The notes below the pieces were generated by a model. That model made no database searches. It saw nothing but the letters and a program-made list of their open reading frames with translations, and was not told where the DNA came from. Positions 9,133 through 19,528 of a stretch of 64,000 nucleotides of DNA are shown in pieces. The position numbers were made by a program, and so were the translations under genes. Position 1 is the first letter of the stretch. Each line of letters opens with the position of its first letter. This DNA is from Haemophilus massiliensis (GTDB lineage: Bacteria > Pseudomonadota > Gammaproteobacteria > Enterobacterales > Pasteurellaceae): contig LM994634.1 of NCBI GenBank assembly GCA_000752995.2, positions 34,403-98,402 of the forward strand, read 5' to 3'.

Positions 9133-9993
9133 GTGAGAAAACATAAACTGGGGATTTACGAAAAAGCCTTACCGAAAGCGCTCGACTGGCCGGCGCGTCT
9201 GGCGGTTGCCAAAGCCTGCGGCTTTGATTTCGTGGAAATGTCAATCGATGAAACCGATGAGCGATTGGCGCGGTTAAACTGGAGCAAGGCGCAGCGGCTG
9301 GATTTTGTGCGTGCGGTATTGGACTCCGGCATCACGGTGCCGTCCATGTGCCTATCCGGACATCGTCGTTTTCCGTTCGGCAGTCATGATGAAGCCACTC
9401 GGCGGCAGGCCTATGAAATCATGGATAAAGCCATTCAACTGGCGGTAGATATTGGCATTCGCACCATTCAGCTGGCGGGTTATGATGTCTATTATGAAGA
9501 GCAGGACGAGGGCACTATCGCCCGTTTTCAGCAGGGTCTGGAATGGGCGGTTGAACTGGCGGCGAATAATCAGGTGACCTTGGCGGTGGAGATTATGGAC
9601 ACGCGGTTTATGAGCTCGATTTCACGCTGGAAGCCGTGGGATAAACTGATTGCCTCGCCATGGTTTACGGTGTACCCGGATGTGGGCAATTTATCGGCCT
9701 GGAACGATAATGTGGCGGAAGAGCTGAAACTGGGCATCGATAAAATCTCAGCGATTCATTTAAAAGACACCTATAAGGTGACCGAAAGCTGTGCCGGTCA
9801 ATTCCGCGATGTGCCGTTCGGCGAGGGCTGTGTGGATTTTGCCGACTGTTTTAAGGTACTGTCGCAGTTAAATTACCGCGGTGCGTTTTTAATTGAAATG
9901 TGGACGGAAAAGGCGCCGGAGCCGTTGGTTGAAATAATCAACGCCCGTCGTTGGATAGAAGAGAAGATGAAACAAGGGGGATTGGCATGTTAA
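9133..9993 (+). CDS. ulaE: L-ribulose/L-xylulose-5-phosphate 3-epimerase UlaE
   Basis: This enzyme converts L-xylulose 5-phosphate to L-ribulose 5-phosphate in the ascorbate pathway. The 286-residue protein is a TIM-barrel sugar epimerase of the xylose isomerase-like family; E. coli UlaE is 284 residues. Metal and catalytic residues fall in [13 protein letters not shown] (Glu), [11 protein letters not shown] (Asp), [10 protein letters not shown] (His) and FLIEMWTEK (Glu). It starts with GTG after CAGGAG, 17 bases after ulaR. Its end overlaps the ulaF start by seven bases. Confidence 0.94.
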   Translation: MRKHKLGIYEKALPKALDWPARLAVAKACGFDFVEMSIDETDERLARLNWSKAQRLDFVRAVLDSGITVPSMCLSGHRRFPFGSHDEATRRQAYEIMDKAIQLAVDIGIRTIQLAGYDVYYEEQDEGTIARFQQGLEWAVELAANNQVTLAVEIMDTRFMSSISRWKPWDKLIASPWFTVYPDVGNLSAWNDNVAEELKLGIDKISAIHLKDTYKVTESCAGQFRDVPFGEGCVDFADCFKVLSQLNYRGAFLIEMWTEKAPEPLVEIINARRWIEEKMKQGGLAC

Positions 9994-10679
9994 CTGCATT
10001 ACGTGAACGCGTGTTAAAGGCGAACTTGGCGTTGCCGACACATCATCTGGTCACCTTTACCTGGGGCAATGTGAGTGAAATCGACCGGGAATCGGGCTTG
10101 GTGGCGATTAAACCGTCGGGAGTGGACTATGAGAGCATGACGGCGGACGATATCGTGATAGTGGATTTAGCGGGCAATAAAGTGTGGGGCGAGAAAAAGC
10201 CGTCGTCGGACACTGCGACCCATTTGGCACTGTATCGACAGTTTGAGGAAATCGGCGGCATCGTCCATACTCATTCGCGCCATGCCACCGTTTGGGCGCA
10301 GGCGGGGGAAGGCTTGATAGCCGCGGGTACCACCCATGCGGATTATTTTTACGGTGAAATCCCCTGTACACGGAAAATGACGGAAGCGGAAATCAAGGGC
10401 GATTATGAGCTGGAAACGGGAAACGTGATTATTGAGACCTTCCTGCAGCGGGGCATTGCACCGTTAGACATCCCGGCGGTGCTGGTGCATTCACATGGCC
10501 CATTTGCTTGGGGAACGGACGGCGATAACGCGGTACATAATGCGGTGGTGTTGGAAGAAATCGCGTATATGAACCTGTTTGCCCGTCAGCTAAACCCGCA
10601 CCTGCCACCTATGCAACAGGCCTTACTGGATAAGCATTACCTGCGCAAACACGGTAAAAATGCTTATTATGGGCAGTAA
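9987..10679 (+). CDS. ulaF: L-ribulose-5-phosphate 4-epimerase UlaF (AraD family)
   Basis: This enzyme converts L-ribulose 5-phosphate to D-xylulose 5-phosphate, which enters the pentose phosphate pathway. The 230-residue protein is a class II aldolase/AraD fold. The zinc His residues are visible in [16 protein letters not shown] (HTHS) and [12 protein letters not shown]. The start ATG at 9987 follows AAGGGGG at a proper distance and overlaps the end of ulaE. An upstream in-frame start at 9951 would add 12 unlikely residues. This is the last gene of the ula cluster and is followed by a terminator. Confidence 0.94.
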   Translation: MLTALRERVLKANLALPTHHLVTFTWGNVSEIDRESGLVAIKPSGVDYESMTADDIVIVDLAGNKVWGEKKPSSDTATHLALYRQFEEIGGIVHTHSRHATVWAQAGEGLIAAGTTHADYFYGEIPCTRKMTEAEIKGDYELETGNVIIETFLQRGIAPLDIPAVLVHSHGPFAWGTDGDNAVHNAVVLEEIAYMNLFARQLNPHLPPMQQALLDKHYLRKHGKNAYYGQ

Positions 10680-10690
10680 CATTCCGCATA

Positions 10691-10718
10691 AAAAAACCTG
10701 CCACTGGGCAGGTTTTTT
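10691..10718. terminator. Bidirectional terminator between ulaF and rpoH
   Basis: AAAAAACCTGCC-ACTG-GGCAGGTTTTTT is a GC-rich stem with A- and T-tracts on both sides. It lies between the convergent ulaF and rpoH genes and should stop transcription from both directions. Confidence 0.92.
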
Positions 10719-10730
10719 AGTCGAAACAGA

Positions 10731-11579
10731 TTAAAAATTCACCGCACTTTTTAGTTTTTTCAGTGCATTGCTTTCAAGCTGGCGCACTCGTTCGGCAGAG
10801 ATATTATATTTAGCGGCGAGTTCTTGCAAGGTCGCTTTGTTTTCATCCAACCAGCGGGCTTTGATAATATCCTGACTGCGTTGGTCGAGACTTTCCAGCG
10901 CTGCCGAGACCTGATCCGCCGCCTGTGTTTCATAATTTTCACTTTCAAGCTCGGCGGCGAAGTCGGAGTTTTTATCTTCCAGATATAATGCCGGTGCATA
11001 GGTTTCTTCGCCGCTATCGTCGTTCGGCAGATCGAAACCGACATCGGCGCCAGTCATGCGGCTTTCCATTTCAACCACGTCTTCTTTTGATACGCCCAGT
11101 TCGGTGGCGACCATATCCACTTCATTTTCATTGAACCAGCCCAGACGCTGTTTGGTTTTGCGCAGATTAAAGAAAAGTTTACGCTGCGCTTTGGTGGTTG
11201 CAACCTTTACGATACGCCAGTTACGCAGGACATATTCGTGGATTTCCGCTTTAATCCAGTGTACGGCGAAAGATACCAGCCGCACGCCCACTTCCGGGTT
11301 AAAGCGTTTTACTGCTTTCATTAAACCGATATTGCCTTCCTGAATTAAATCCGCTTGCGGCAGACCGTAACCGGAATAGCCGCGCGCAACGTGAATCACA
11401 AAGCGAAGATGAGACAGAATCAACGTTTTCGCCGCCTCAAGATCTTCTTTATAATACAAACGTTCCGCCAATTCCTTTTCTTCCTCCGCGCTGAGCATCG
11501 GATATTCGTTTGCGGCTCGGATATAACCTTCCAAGCTGCCTTGAGGAACCAACATCATAGTCTGTGTATCTTTGTTCAT
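10731..11579 (-). CDS. rpoH: RNA polymerase sigma-32 factor RpoH
   Basis: This heat-shock sigma factor directs RNA polymerase to chaperone and protease promoters. The 282-residue protein has the sigma-70 layout: region 1.2/2 with [18 protein letters not shown], region 2.4 ([17 protein letters not shown]) and region 4 helix-turn-helix near the C-terminus ([19 protein letters not shown]). The RpoH box QRKLFFNLR near residue 133 separates it from other sigma factors. An uptake signal overlaps the 3' end. A possible promoter is at 11619-11646. Confidence 0.97.
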   Translation of the reverse strand: MNKDTQTMMLVPQGSLEGYIRAANEYPMLSAEEEKELAERLYYKEDLEAAKTLILSHLRFVIHVARGYSGYGLPQADLIQEGNIGLMKAVKRFNPEVGVRLVSFAVHWIKAEIHEYVLRNWRIVKVATTKAQRKLFFNLRKTKQRLGWFNENEVDMVATELGVSKEDVVEMESRMTGADVGFDLPNDDSGEETYAPALYLEDKNSDFAAELESENYETQAADQVSAALESLDQRSQDIIKARWLDENKATLQELAAKYNISAERVRQLESNALKKLKSAVNF

Positions 11580-11618
11580 TTTATTCCTTCTTGCCGTTAC
11601 AACCTTTGTCGAGTTGTA

Positions 11619-11646
11619 GTTATAACATAACTGAAAATAAGATCAA
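11619..11646 (-). promoter_or_regulatory. Possible sigma-70 promoter of rpoH
   Basis: On the minus strand TTGATC is followed after 16 bases by TATAAC, ending about 40 bases before the rpoH start. The match is fair rather than strong. An uptake signal core lies just upstream near 11690. Confidence 0.45.
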
Positions 11647-11722
11647 TTGATTTTGACAATTAATCTTTCCGATTTTCGATAAAATTAGACCGCACTTTAA
11701 TCTGAAAGTTCGTTTGAGTTGA

Positions 11723-12037
11723 TTATTTGTTTACGGGCAACAAGCGGTAGCATAAATCCTGTGTCAACACGTTAAACAATAAATCGATATTCGGATGTCT
11801 GCCCGGATGCTGGCGGGCATCCGCCGTGTGTTCGGCAAATAATACCAGGCCTTTTTGCGCACAAGTGCGGTCTAATTTTCCGTGAAATTCCTGTGCCAGT
11901 GCATTGTAAACCCGTAGCGCCCCCAATTTCCCTGCGACGGCGGGAATATGGTGAATGACATCGGTGCCGTCAAGGATGTTCAGACCGCTTAACCTATCGA
12001 TAGGTGGTAATGTATCTAAAATACGGTTAAATTCCAT
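11723..12037 (-). CDS. Conserved small protein, DUF2322-like
   Basis: This is a 104-residue cytoplasmic protein without signal peptide or membrane helix. The internal ATG at 12037 is chosen because GGGAG precedes it and because an earlier start would overlap murB. It lies 13 bases after the murB stop and upstream of rpoH, a position that I recall is occupied by a small conserved gene in other Pasteurellaceae. I think it matches the DUF2322 family but could not run a search. Function is unknown. Confidence 0.7.
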   Translation of the reverse strand: MEFNRILDTLPPIDRLSGLNILDGTDVIHHIPAVAGKLGALRVYNALAQEFHGKLDRTCAQKGLVLFAEHTADARQHPGRHPNIDLLFNVLTQDLCYRLLPVNK

Positions 12038-12050
12038 GTGTGCTCCCAGA

Positions 12051-13076
12051 TCACATAATTGCCTGTTCGCTGTCGATTTCGCCGTCAGCGCCGATAAAAC
12101 GGACTTCGGGCTGCAAGTAAACGTTAAATTTAATCGCAACGCAGTGACGAATATGGTGTGCCAGTTCAATCACATCCGATGCCGTTGCGTTAGCTTTGTT
12201 GATTAATACCAGCGCCTGCTGTTGGTGTACTGCGGCACCGCCGATTTGATAACCTTTCAGACCACATTGATCAATTAGCCAGCCGGCGGCAAGTTTAACG
12301 GTGCCGTCCGGTTGCGGAAAGTGCGGTATGTTTGGATAGTCTTGCTGCAACGCCTCGAAATCCGCCTGCGAAACCACCGGGTTTTTAAAGAAGCTGCCAG
12401 CGTTGCCGAATTCTGTCGGTGCAGGTAATTTGCTGTTGCGTACGGCGCAGACTTCGGTAAAAATATCGCGCGCGCTGACCGTATCGGCATCCAGATTGGC
12501 CAGACTGCCGTATTTTAATACCGGGTGCCAGTTTTTGCTTAATTTCAGCCCCACCGCCGTAATCATGTAACCGTTTAGATATTGGTGTTTAAAGACGCTT
12601 TCACGGTAGCCAAAGCCGCATTGCGCGTTAGTCAGGCGAAATTGCTCGCCGCTATGGAGATCCAACACGTCCACATAATCACACACATCTTTAAATTCCA
12701 CTCCGTATGCGCCGATATTCTGAATCGGCGCGGAACCTGCGCAACCGGGAATCAACGCCATATTTTCCAGCCCGCCGATCTGATGATCCAGTGTCCAGCA
12801 CACTAACTCGTGCCAGTTTTCACCGCCGCCGACATGCAGGTAATGGAAGGCATCGTCGCTGCGGTGTTTGATTCCTTGCAGCCGATTAAGCAGCACCACG
12901 CCGTTAAAATCGCAGGTAAACAGTACATTGCTGCCTTGACCTAAAAATAAGACGGGAATAGCGGCTTGTTGACATTGCTGCCATATCGGCATCAGTTGTT
13001 CAAGTGCGGTGATTTTTTCGATTTTTTTTGCCTTTGCCGCAATACCGAAAGTGTGAAAAGGGGCTAAATTTTCCAT
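12051..13076 (-). CDS. murB: UDP-N-acetylenolpyruvoylglucosamine reductase MurB
   Basis: This FAD enzyme reduces UDP-GlcNAc-enolpyruvate to UDP-MurNAc with NADPH, an early step of peptidoglycan synthesis. The 341-residue protein is of the E. coli type I family. FAD-binding features include [10 protein letters not shown] near residue 45 and the region [22 protein letters not shown] near 105-127. The catalytic Ser is in [11 protein letters not shown] and the C-terminal Glu in VRFIG-type [12 protein letters not shown]. It follows narQ by only three bases, so both may be co-transcribed. Confidence 0.96.
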   Translation of the reverse strand: MENLAPFHTFGIAAKAKKIEKITALEQLMPIWQQCQQAAIPVLFLGQGSNVLFTCDFNGVVLLNRLQGIKHRSDDAFHYLHVGGGENWHELVCWTLDHQIGGLENMALIPGCAGSAPIQNIGAYGVEFKDVCDYVDVLDLHSGEQFRLTNAQCGFGYRESVFKHQYLNGYMITAVGLKLSKNWHPVLKYGSLANLDADTVSARDIFTEVCAVRNSKLPAPTEFGNAGSFFKNPVVSQADFEALQQDYPNIPHFPQPDGTVKLAAGWLIDQCGLKGYQIGGAAVHQQQALVLINKANATASDVIELAHHIRHCVAIKFNVYLQPEVRFIGADGEIDSEQAIM

Positions 13077-13079
13077 AGT

Positions 13080-14837
13080 TTATCCTTGTTTTTGTAGCGT
13101 ATCGGGTAAGGTGATTCTAACTTCCGTCCCGCCGCTTGGGCGATTGCGGATGTCGAGCGAGGCGTTAAGCTGTAGGCTGCGTTCCTGCATGATATTCAGT
13201 CCGTAATGTCCCATCGGTTCTTCCAGACTCGGTATGCCGACGCCGTCGTCAAGCACCAGCAGCTCATATCCGCCGTTTGCTGCGGTACGCGCGATGACCT
13301 CAATTTTGCTGCCTTGTGAATGTTTTATGGCATTCAGCGCTGCCTCGCGTACGATTTGCAGCACATGCACTAGCTGTTGAGCGTTGAAGGTTTGTGCCGG
13401 CAACGTGCAGTTTACGCTAAGCTGCATGGCGGTTTGGTTACGCAATGAGTCGATTACCTGTTCCAGCGCCAATTGTAAATCGGCTTCCTGAATCGTCAAG
13501 CGGAATGTGGCGAGCAGTTCGCGCAGTTGAATGTATCCGTCGTTCAACGCCCGCTCAAAGTCTTTGATAATCATCAGGCTTTTGGCATCGGCGGCTGCAC
13601 CTTTTTGCTTTAAATTATGTTTCAGCAAGGTCAGTTGAATTTGCAGATAAGACAGCACTTGCGCTAATGAATCGTGCAGTTCGCGCGCAATGATGGAACG
13701 TTCTTCCATCAGTAAAAATTGCTGTTGCCGGCGTTGCATTTGATGAAAGTAAAGTGAACGGCTTAACATTTGCGCCACATTGCGTAGCGAGCGCAAATCC
13801 GGGCAGGGTAAGCCCGCCTGCCAGTAAAAGGCGCCGAATTTGTCGCCTTCAATGCTCAATTCTGTTTCCTGACAAGGTTGATTGGATTTCTCACCAAGGC
13901 TGATATTCCAATGCTCGGCGCCGTACACCCGCAGTTTGAGATAACGCAGATGTTCGCTGCGCATAATCTGTTTTAGCACTTGGCGCAGAATGTCCGGATT
14001 AATATTGTTGGTGGTAACCAGCTGCGAACATTGATACAGCATGGTCAGCGAACGGTTTGCCTGACTGAGCTTTTGGGTTTTTTCGTTGACCTTGTCTTCA
14101 AGACGGGCATACAGTTTTTGTAAATCGCTCGCCATTTGGGTAAAGACGGTTGCCAAACGACCGATTTCGTCATTTTTGTGAATATCCAATGGAGTATGGT
14201 TAAATTGTCCGATTTGCACCTGTGCGCTGGCGAGTGCCAGTTTCTCCAACGGATTAACCACCCGTTTGTTGGTAAACCAGATTACATAAGAGACCATACC
14301 GACAATCAACAACATGGCGGATAAAATACAGAGTTGAGCGATATACAGTTTCTTTTCGGCAAAATGCTGTAACGTTGCGACGAACTGATCGACCTGATCC
14401 ACATAATTTTCCACTTGTTGCCGGTAAGCCTGATAATGTTGTTGGCGCGCATAGGTTTCCATTTGCTCCCAGCGTTTTATCAGGTTCTTGTACGCCAGTT
14501 TCACCTCCGTAGGCACGAAGAATTGGTGGTTGATGGCGGTTAATGCGGAAGAATGTAGGCTCAGGCGATACAAACGCAGATTATGTTCGACTTTTGCCGG
14601 CTCATGTTCAATTTCATACAGCAGGCGATAGCTTTGCATGCGCAGCGAACCGGACACGTTGATTAGCTCTGCATCGGATTTGTTGCTCAACATAATCCCG
14701 AGGCTTAATGCGCTGATTGCAGCGACGAAAATGATGATCAGCAGCAGATAGTTGGCGATCTTGGTTGACACCGAATGTTTTTTGTAATGCACGGCAGTAT
14801 CCTGAAAGTGAATGCGGAAACGACTGTATTCTAACAA
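13080..14837 (-). CDS. narQ: Nitrate/nitrite sensor histidine kinase NarQ
   Basis: This inner-membrane kinase senses nitrate and nitrite in the periplasm and phosphorylates a NarP/NarL-type regulator. The layout is: transmembrane helix 1 (about 30-50), a periplasmic domain starting with the P-box SDAELINVSGSLRMQSYRL (about 54-72), helix 2 (about 168-188), HAMP, a GAF-like central part, a HisKA_3 dimerisation segment with phospho-acceptor His in ARELHDSLAQ (near 390), and a HATPase domain (NAIKHSQ, DDGVGIP). The first start gives 585 residues; a GTG 15 codons in is possible. No narP is in the window. The divergent nap operon is a likely target. Confidence 0.93.
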   Translation of the reverse strand: MLEYSRFRIHFQDTAVHYKKHSVSTKIANYLLLIIIFVAAISALSLGIMLSNKSDAELINVSGSLRMQSYRLLYEIEHEPAKVEHNLRLYRLSLHSSALTAINHQFFVPTEVKLAYKNLIKRWEQMETYARQQHYQAYRQQVENYVDQVDQFVATLQHFAEKKLYIAQLCILSAMLLIVGMVSYVIWFTNKRVVNPLEKLALASAQVQIGQFNHTPLDIHKNDEIGRLATVFTQMASDLQKLYARLEDKVNEKTQKLSQANRSLTMLYQCSQLVTTNNINPDILRQVLKQIMRSEHLRYLKLRVYGAEHWNISLGEKSNQPCQETELSIEGDKFGAFYWQAGLPCPDLRSLRNVAQMLSRSLYFHQMQRRQQQFLLMEERSIIARELHDSLAQVLSYLQIQLTLLKHNLKQKGAAADAKSLMIIKDFERALNDGYIQLRELLATFRLTIQEADLQLALEQVIDSLRNQTAMQLSVNCTLPAQTFNAQQLVHVLQIVREAALNAIKHSQGSKIEVIARTAANGGYELLVLDDGVGIPSLEEPMGHYGLNIMQERSLQLNASLDIRNRPSGGTEVRITLPDTLQKQG

Positions 14838-14867
14838 AAATTGTCGAGAGTTTTGTTCCTGCGAAAT

Positions 14868-14920
14868 TTGATTTATAACAATAAAGCTTCATCTTTTCAC
14901 TGAAATACTCAATTTGGGTA
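14868..14920 (+). promoter_or_regulatory. Candidate FNR and NarP sites before nap operon
   Basis: TTGATTTATAACAA at 14868-14881 matches the FNR consensus TTGAT-N4-ATCAA at 9 of 10 fixed positions. TACTCAATTTGGGTA at 14906-14920 is an imperfect inverted repeat resembling NarP/NarL heptamers, but the spacing is one base instead of the usual two. Both lie in the divergent narQ/napD region, about 114-166 bases before napD. Oxygen and nitrate control of nap is known in related bacteria; these sites are predictions. Confidence 0.45.
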
Positions 14921-15033
14921 ATTAAAAAGCGCGGTTCGGTTCAGGACAATGGCAAGCCTAAAAAAAGATGTCGCCTGAGTTGTGCTACGTTCGGGAAACG
15001 GTGATGAAGGCAAGTGGTTTACAGGAACGAAAA

Positions 15034-15318
15034 ATGTCGGAACAAAGCATTATTTCAATGAACGAGGCGGAAAACTGGCATGTGTGCGGGCTTGTAGTGC
15101 AATGTAATCCGCACAAAATCGAGCAAATTAAGACCGCACTTTTAGCGATTGCACATACGGAAATTCCCGCTTTAGATGCGGAAAAAGGCAAAATTGTGGC
15201 GGTGATGCAATCCCATGATCAGCGTATTTTGCTGGACAACATGGAGAAGGCTCGCAATATCGACGGGGTGATTACGGTGTCGCTGGTATATCATCAGCAG
15301 GATGAGCAAGTCGCATAA
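15034..15318 (+). CDS. napD: NapA maturation chaperone NapD
   Basis: This small cytoplasmic chaperone binds the Tat signal peptide of NapA and supports its maturation. The start at MSEQSIISMNEAENWHVCGL (15034) follows CAGGAA and gives 94 residues, close to E. coli NapD (87). The NapD pattern WHVCGLVVQC near the N-terminus, EIPALDAEKGKIVAV in the middle and DGVITVSLVYHQ at the end are visible. A longer in-frame start at 14968 is less likely. An uptake signal lies inside the gene. It is first in the nap operon; napF is not seen. Confidence 0.92.
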   Translation: MSEQSIISMNEAENWHVCGLVVQCNPHKIEQIKTALLAIAHTEIPALDAEKGKIVAVMQSHDQRILLDNMEKARNIDGVITVSLVYHQQDEQVA

Positions 15319-15395
15319 CTGCGGCTGCGCCTTCGGGGCGTGCCCGTCAGAAAAAAATTACTCAAACAGATACGAATAAATAGTGGGGGGACACT

Positions 15396-17873
15396 ATGGA
15401 TTTAAGTCGTCGAGACTTTATGAAAGCCAATGCGGCAGTGGCCGCGGCAACAGTCGCCGGACTGATGATTCCGGTAAAAAATGTCGCAGCGGTGGACACC
15501 GAAATTAAGTGGGACAAAGCCGTATGCCGTTTCTGCGGAACCGGTTGCGGTGTTCTTGTCGGTACTCAGAACGGCCGCGTAGTGGCTTCGCAGGGCGATC
15601 CCGATGCGGAGGTTAACCGCGGATTAAACTGCATTAAAGGGTATTTCTTACCGAAAATCATGTACGGTAAAGACCGCCTAACCCAGCCGATGCTGCGCAT
15701 GAAAGACGGTAAATACGATAAAAATGGTGATTTTACGCCGGTCAGCTGGGAAGTTGCCTTTACTACCATGGCAGATAAATTCAAAAGCGCAATGAAAGAA
15801 TTGGGGCCGAACGGCGTGGGCATGTTCAGTTCCGGTCAGACGACCATTTTTGAAGGCTATGCCAAATCGAAATTATGGAAAGCCGGTTTTCGTTCTAACA
15901 ATATCGACCCGAATGCGCGTCATTGTATGGCATCTGCCGCGGTTGCTTTTATGCGTACGTTCGGTATGGATGAACCGATGGGCTGTTATAACGACATTGA
16001 AGAAGCCGAAGCGTTTGTGCTGTGGGGTTCCAATATGGCGGAAATGCATCCAATTCTGTGGTCGCGTATTTCTGACCGCCGCTTATCCAATCCTGAGATC
16101 AAAGTGGCAGTGTTGTCCACCTTTGAACATCGCAGTTTTGAGCTGGCGGATTACAGCCTGATTTTCAAACCGCACAGCGATCTGGTGATCTTAAATTACA
16201 TTATCAACTATCTAATCCAAAACGATGCCGTCAACTGGGATTTCGTCAATAAACACACCAAATTTAAACGCGGCGAGACCGATATCGGTTATGGGCTGCG
16301 TGACGATCATCCGTTGCAGAAAGCCGCCAAAAACCCGAACAGCGGTAAGATGTATGACAGTAATTTCGACGAGTTGAAAGCCTTGGTGGCTGAATATACG
16401 CTGGATAAAACCCATGAAATGTCCGGCGTACCGAAAGATGTACTGGAAAATCTGGCGAAACTGTATGCGGATCCGAAGAAGAAAGTGGTGTCTTTCTGGA
16501 CTATGGGATTCAACCAGCATACCCGCGGCGTGTGGGCGAACCACCTGATTTATAATATTCATTTACTGACAGGTAAGATCTCTATTCCGGGCTGCGGTCC
16601 GTTCTCATTGACCGGTCAGCCGTCCGCCTGCGGTACCGCACGTGAAGTGGGAACCTTTATTCACCGTTTGCCGGCGGATTTGGTAGTGACGAATCCGGAA
16701 CACCGTGCCAAAGCGGAAAAAATCTGGAAACTGCCAGCAGGCGTGATTTCCGATGTCCTCGGTTTCCATGCCGTGGCACAAAGCCGCGCGCTGAAAGACG
16801 GCAAAATGCGCGTATTGTGGCAAATGTGTACCAACAATATGCAGGGCGGACCGAATATTAACGAAGAAACCTTCCCCGGCTGGCGCAACCCGGATAACTT
16901 TATTGTCGTCTCCGATCCTTACCCGACGGTTTCGGCGTTGGCGGCCGATTTGATGTTACCGACGGCGATGTGGGTGGAAAAAGAGGGCGCCTACGGTAAT
17001 GCGGAACGCCGCACGCAGTTCTGGCGTCAACAAGTTAAAGCGCCGGGCGAGGCGAAATCCGATGTGTGGCAGCTGGTCGAGTTTTCCAAATACTTTATTA
17101 CGGATGAAGTGTGGCCGGCAGAAATTTTAGTCGCAAACCCGGAATACAAAGGCAAAACCTTATATGAAGTGTTATATCGTAACGGGCAGGTGGATAAATT
17201 CTCTACCGATGAGCTGAAAGGGCGTTTGAACGATGAATCCTACGATTTCGGTTTTTACCTGCATAAAGGATTGTTTGAAGAATATGCCAGTTTCGGGCGC
17301 GGACACGGCCATGATTTGGCCGCCTTTGACAGCTACCACAAAGCACGCGGATTACGCTGGCCGGTGGTGGACGGCAAAGAAACCTTATGGCGCTACCGCG
17401 AAGGCTTCGATCCTTATGTGAAAGCGGGTGAAGAAGTGGCGTTTTACGGTTATCCGGATAAAAAAGCAATTATTTTGGCAGTACCGTACGAACCGCCAGC
17501 AGAAGCGCCGGATGAAGAATACGATTTATGGTTCTGTACCGGTCGCGTGCTGGAGCACTGGCATACCGGCACTATGACCCGTCGTGTGCCTGAACTGCAC
17601 CGTTCGTTCCCGAACAATCTGGTGTGGATGCACCCGAACGATGCAAAAAAACGCGGGTTGCGCCATGGCGATAAAATCAAAATTTCATCCCGTCGCGGCG
17701 AAATGATTTCGTTTTTGGATACTCGCGGGCGCAATAAATGTCCGGAAGGCTTAGTGTTTACCACTTTCTTTGATGCGGCTCAGCTGACCAACAAACTGAC
17801 GCTGGACGCCACTGATCCGATTTCCAAAGAAACCGACTTCAAAAAATGTGCGGTGAAAGTGGAAAAAGCGTAA
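15396..17873 (+). CDS. napA: Periplasmic nitrate reductase catalytic subunit NapA
   Basis: This molybdoenzyme reduces nitrate to nitrite in the periplasm. The 825-residue protein starts with a twin-arginine signal peptide (SRRDFMK, hydrophobic stretch to about residue 32). The [4Fe-4S] ligands are Cys44, Cys47, Cys51 and Cys79 (CRFCGTGC...CIKG). The Mo-bis-MGD domain includes the Cys of ARHCMASAA and the C-terminal molydopterin-binding part with [16 protein letters not shown]. The length matches E. coli NapA (828). The RBS is a GGGGGG run before ACACT-ATG. It receives electrons from NapB. Confidence 0.97.
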   Translation: MDLSRRDFMKANAAVAAATVAGLMIPVKNVAAVDTEIKWDKAVCRFCGTGCGVLVGTQNGRVVASQGDPDAEVNRGLNCIKGYFLPKIMYGKDRLTQPMLRMKDGKYDKNGDFTPVSWEVAFTTMADKFKSAMKELGPNGVGMFSSGQTTIFEGYAKSKLWKAGFRSNNIDPNARHCMASAAVAFMRTFGMDEPMGCYNDIEEAEAFVLWGSNMAEMHPILWSRISDRRLSNPEIKVAVLSTFEHRSFELADYSLIFKPHSDLVILNYIINYLIQNDAVNWDFVNKHTKFKRGETDIGYGLRDDHPLQKAAKNPNSGKMYDSNFDELKALVAEYTLDKTHEMSGVPKDVLENLAKLYADPKKKVVSFWTMGFNQHTRGVWANHLIYNIHLLTGKISIPGCGPFSLTGQPSACGTAREVGTFIHRLPADLVVTNPEHRAKAEKIWKLPAGVISDVLGFHAVAQSRALKDGKMRVLWQMCTNNMQGGPNINEETFPGWRNPDNFIVVSDPYPTVSALAADLMLPTAMWVEKEGAYGNAERRTQFWRQQVKAPGEAKSDVWQLVEFSKYFITDEVWPAEILVANPEYKGKTLYEVLYRNGQVDKFSTDELKGRLNDESYDFGFYLHKGLFEEYASFGRGHGHDLAAFDSYHKARGLRWPVVDGKETLWRYREGFDPYVKAGEEVAFYGYPDKKAIILAVPYEPPAEAPDEEYDLWFCTGRVLEHWHTGTMTRRVPELHRSFPNNLVWMHPNDAKKRGLRHGDKIKISSRRGEMISFLDTRGRNKCPEGLVFTTFFDAAQLTNKLTLDATDPISKETDFKKCAVKVEKA

Positions 17874-17880
17874 AAAAACG

Positions 17881-17902
17881 ACCGCACTTTTGAACGTGCG
17901 GT
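17881..17902 (+). other. Imperfect inverted uptake-signal hairpin between napA and napG
   Basis: ACCGCAC-TTTTGAAC-GTGCGGT forms a 7-bp stem. The left arm belongs to a full uptake signal core (ACCGCACTT on this strand); the right arm lacks the AA. There is no T-tract, so full termination is unlikely. It may stabilise the napA mRNA end or lower downstream expression. Confidence 0.6.
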
Positions 17903-17911
17903 GAGGGAATG

Positions 17912-18664
17912 ATGAAAACACCGATTGTAACGCCGGAACGTCGTAAATTTTTTAAGCAGGCAGCCCGTACCGCCGCCGGTCTGGCGGGGATCGGCATATT
18001 GCTCGGTTTACAGCAGAAACAGAGCCTTGCCCGTCAAGGGGTGGCGTTGCGTCCGCCGTTTGCGCAAGAGAACGAGGCGCATTTCGCTGCCGCCTGTATC
18101 CGCTGCGGGCAATGTGTGCAAGCCTGTCCTTACGAGATGCTGCATTTGGCGTCGTTGCTGTCGCCGTTGGAAGCGGGAACGCCATATTTCATTGCGCGCG
18201 ATAAGCCCTGCGAAATGTGCGAGGACATTCCTTGTGCGAAAGCCTGCCCGAGCGGTGCGCTGGATTCAACACAGGACGATATTAACGATGCGCGCATGGG
18301 ATTGGCGGTCTTGCTGGATCACGAAACCTGCCTGAACTGGCAGGGACTGCGTTGTGACGTATGCTATCGTGTATGCCCGCTGATCGATAAAGCAATCACG
18401 CTGGATATGCACCGCAACGAGCGCACCGGCAAGCATGCGGTATTTATTCCGACGGTGCATTCCGATGCCTGTACCGGCTGCGGCAAATGTGAAGAAAGTT
18501 GCGTGCTGGAGGAAGCGGCGATTAAAGTGCTGCCGATAAGTCTGGCAAAAGGCATGCTGGGCAAACATTATCGCTTGGGCTGGGAAGAAAAACAAAAAGC
18601 CGGACATTCCCTTGCGCCGGATGACATCATTACATTACCGATACGCAGACCGGAGGGATACTGA
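17912..18664 (+). CDS. napG: Ferredoxin-type protein NapG
   Basis: This periplasmic iron-sulfur protein works with NapH to pass electrons from menaquinol/ubiquinol towards the NapC/NapB/NapA chain. It has a twin-arginine-like start ([20 protein letters not shown]) and four Cys clusters for [4Fe-4S] centres: [35 protein letters not shown] and [11 protein letters not shown]. Two adjacent ATG codons exist at 17909 and 17912; the second is better placed after GAGGG. It overlaps napH by one base (TGATG). Confidence 0.94.
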   Translation: MKTPIVTPERRKFFKQAARTAAGLAGIGILLGLQQKQSLARQGVALRPPFAQENEAHFAAACIRCGQCVQACPYEMLHLASLLSPLEAGTPYFIARDKPCEMCEDIPCAKACPSGALDSTQDDINDARMGLAVLLDHETCLNWQGLRCDVCYRVCPLIDKAITLDMHRNERTGKHAVFIPTVHSDACTGCGKCEESCVLEEAAIKVLPISLAKGMLGKHYRLGWEEKQKAGHSLAPDDIITLPIRRPEGY

Positions 18665-19527
18665 TGGCGAATTCACCGCAAGATGCCGGCAAAGAGGCTC
18701 GGCAAAAACTCGGCTGGTGGCACGCCAATCGCTTTTTATTCTGGCGCCGGTTAAGTCAGTGTATGATTCTGGCGATGTTTTTAAGCGGCCCTTGGCTGGG
18801 TGTATGGATTTTAAGAGGTAATTATAGCGGCAGCTTGTTTTTGGAGCTGATTCCGATGAGTGATCCGTTGATTACAGCGGAAAGCCTTGCTGCCGGGCAT
18901 TTACCGAATATGACAACGTTACTGGGCGCGCTTATTGTGGTTGTGCTGTATGCGCTGCTTGGCAGTCGGGTGTTCTGCGGCTGGGTTTGCCCGCTAAACG
19001 TCGTCACCGATGCCGCGGCTTGGCTGCGACGTAAACTGGGCATTCGCCAGAACATGCAAATACCGCGCAGTTTGCGTTACGGTCTGTTGCTGACCGTGCT
19101 TGTCGGCAGCGCCGTCAGCGGCATGCTGTTATGGGAGTGGATCAACCCGGTGGCGGCGTTCGGTCGTGCGCTGATTTACGGCTTCGGCGCGACATTGTGG
19201 TTGATAGCGGCGGTATTTTTGTTTGATCTACTAATTGCGGAGCATGGTTGGTGCGGACATTTATGTCCGCTTGGTGCGGCTTACGGGCTGATTGGCGCGC
19301 GCGGCATTGCGCGGGTTAAAGTGATTGAACGCAGTCGGTGTGATAACTGCATGGACTGCTATAACGTGTGTCCGGAACCGCAGGTATTGCGTTCACCGCT
19401 ACACGGCAAGAATAATGAAAGTTTGCTTGTACTTTCGAAAGATTGTATCAGTTGCGGGCGTTGTATTGACGTCTGTGCTGAAAACGTATTTACATTTACT
19501 ACCAGATTTAATCATTCGGGGGAATAA
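18664..19527 (+). CDS. napH: Membrane ferredoxin-type protein NapH
   Basis: This inner-membrane quinol-side subunit partners NapG. The 287-residue protein has about four transmembrane segments (near 22-45, 75-97, 135-160 and 175-195). Two conserved CxxxCP motifs occur in loops (FCGWVCPLN and WCGHLCPLG), and two C-terminal [4Fe-4S] ferredoxin clusters follow (CDNCMDCYNVCP and CISCGRCIDVC). The order napG-napH-napB-napC is that of Haemophilus-type nap operons. Confidence 0.95.
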   Translation: MANSPQDAGKEARQKLGWWHANRFLFWRRLSQCMILAMFLSGPWLGVWILRGNYSGSLFLELIPMSDPLITAESLAAGHLPNMTTLLGALIVVVLYALLGSRVFCGWVCPLNVVTDAAAWLRRKLGIRQNMQIPRSLRYGLLLTVLVGSAVSGMLLWEWINPVAAFGRALIYGFGATLWLIAAVFLFDLLIAEHGWCGHLCPLGAAYGLIGARGIARVKVIERSRCDNCMDCYNVCPEPQVLRSPLHGKNNESLLVLSKDCISCGRCIDVCAENVFTFTTRFNHSGE

Positions 19528-19528
19528 A

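Noticed and set aside
11650..11690. TTGACA followed by TAAAAT on the plus strand near 11650
   Set aside because: The spacing is about 21 bases and no plus-strand gene follows.
14968..15033. N-terminal extension of napD as a remnant of napF
   Set aside because: The 22 residues contain no ferredoxin Cys pattern, and a proper RBS precedes the internal start.
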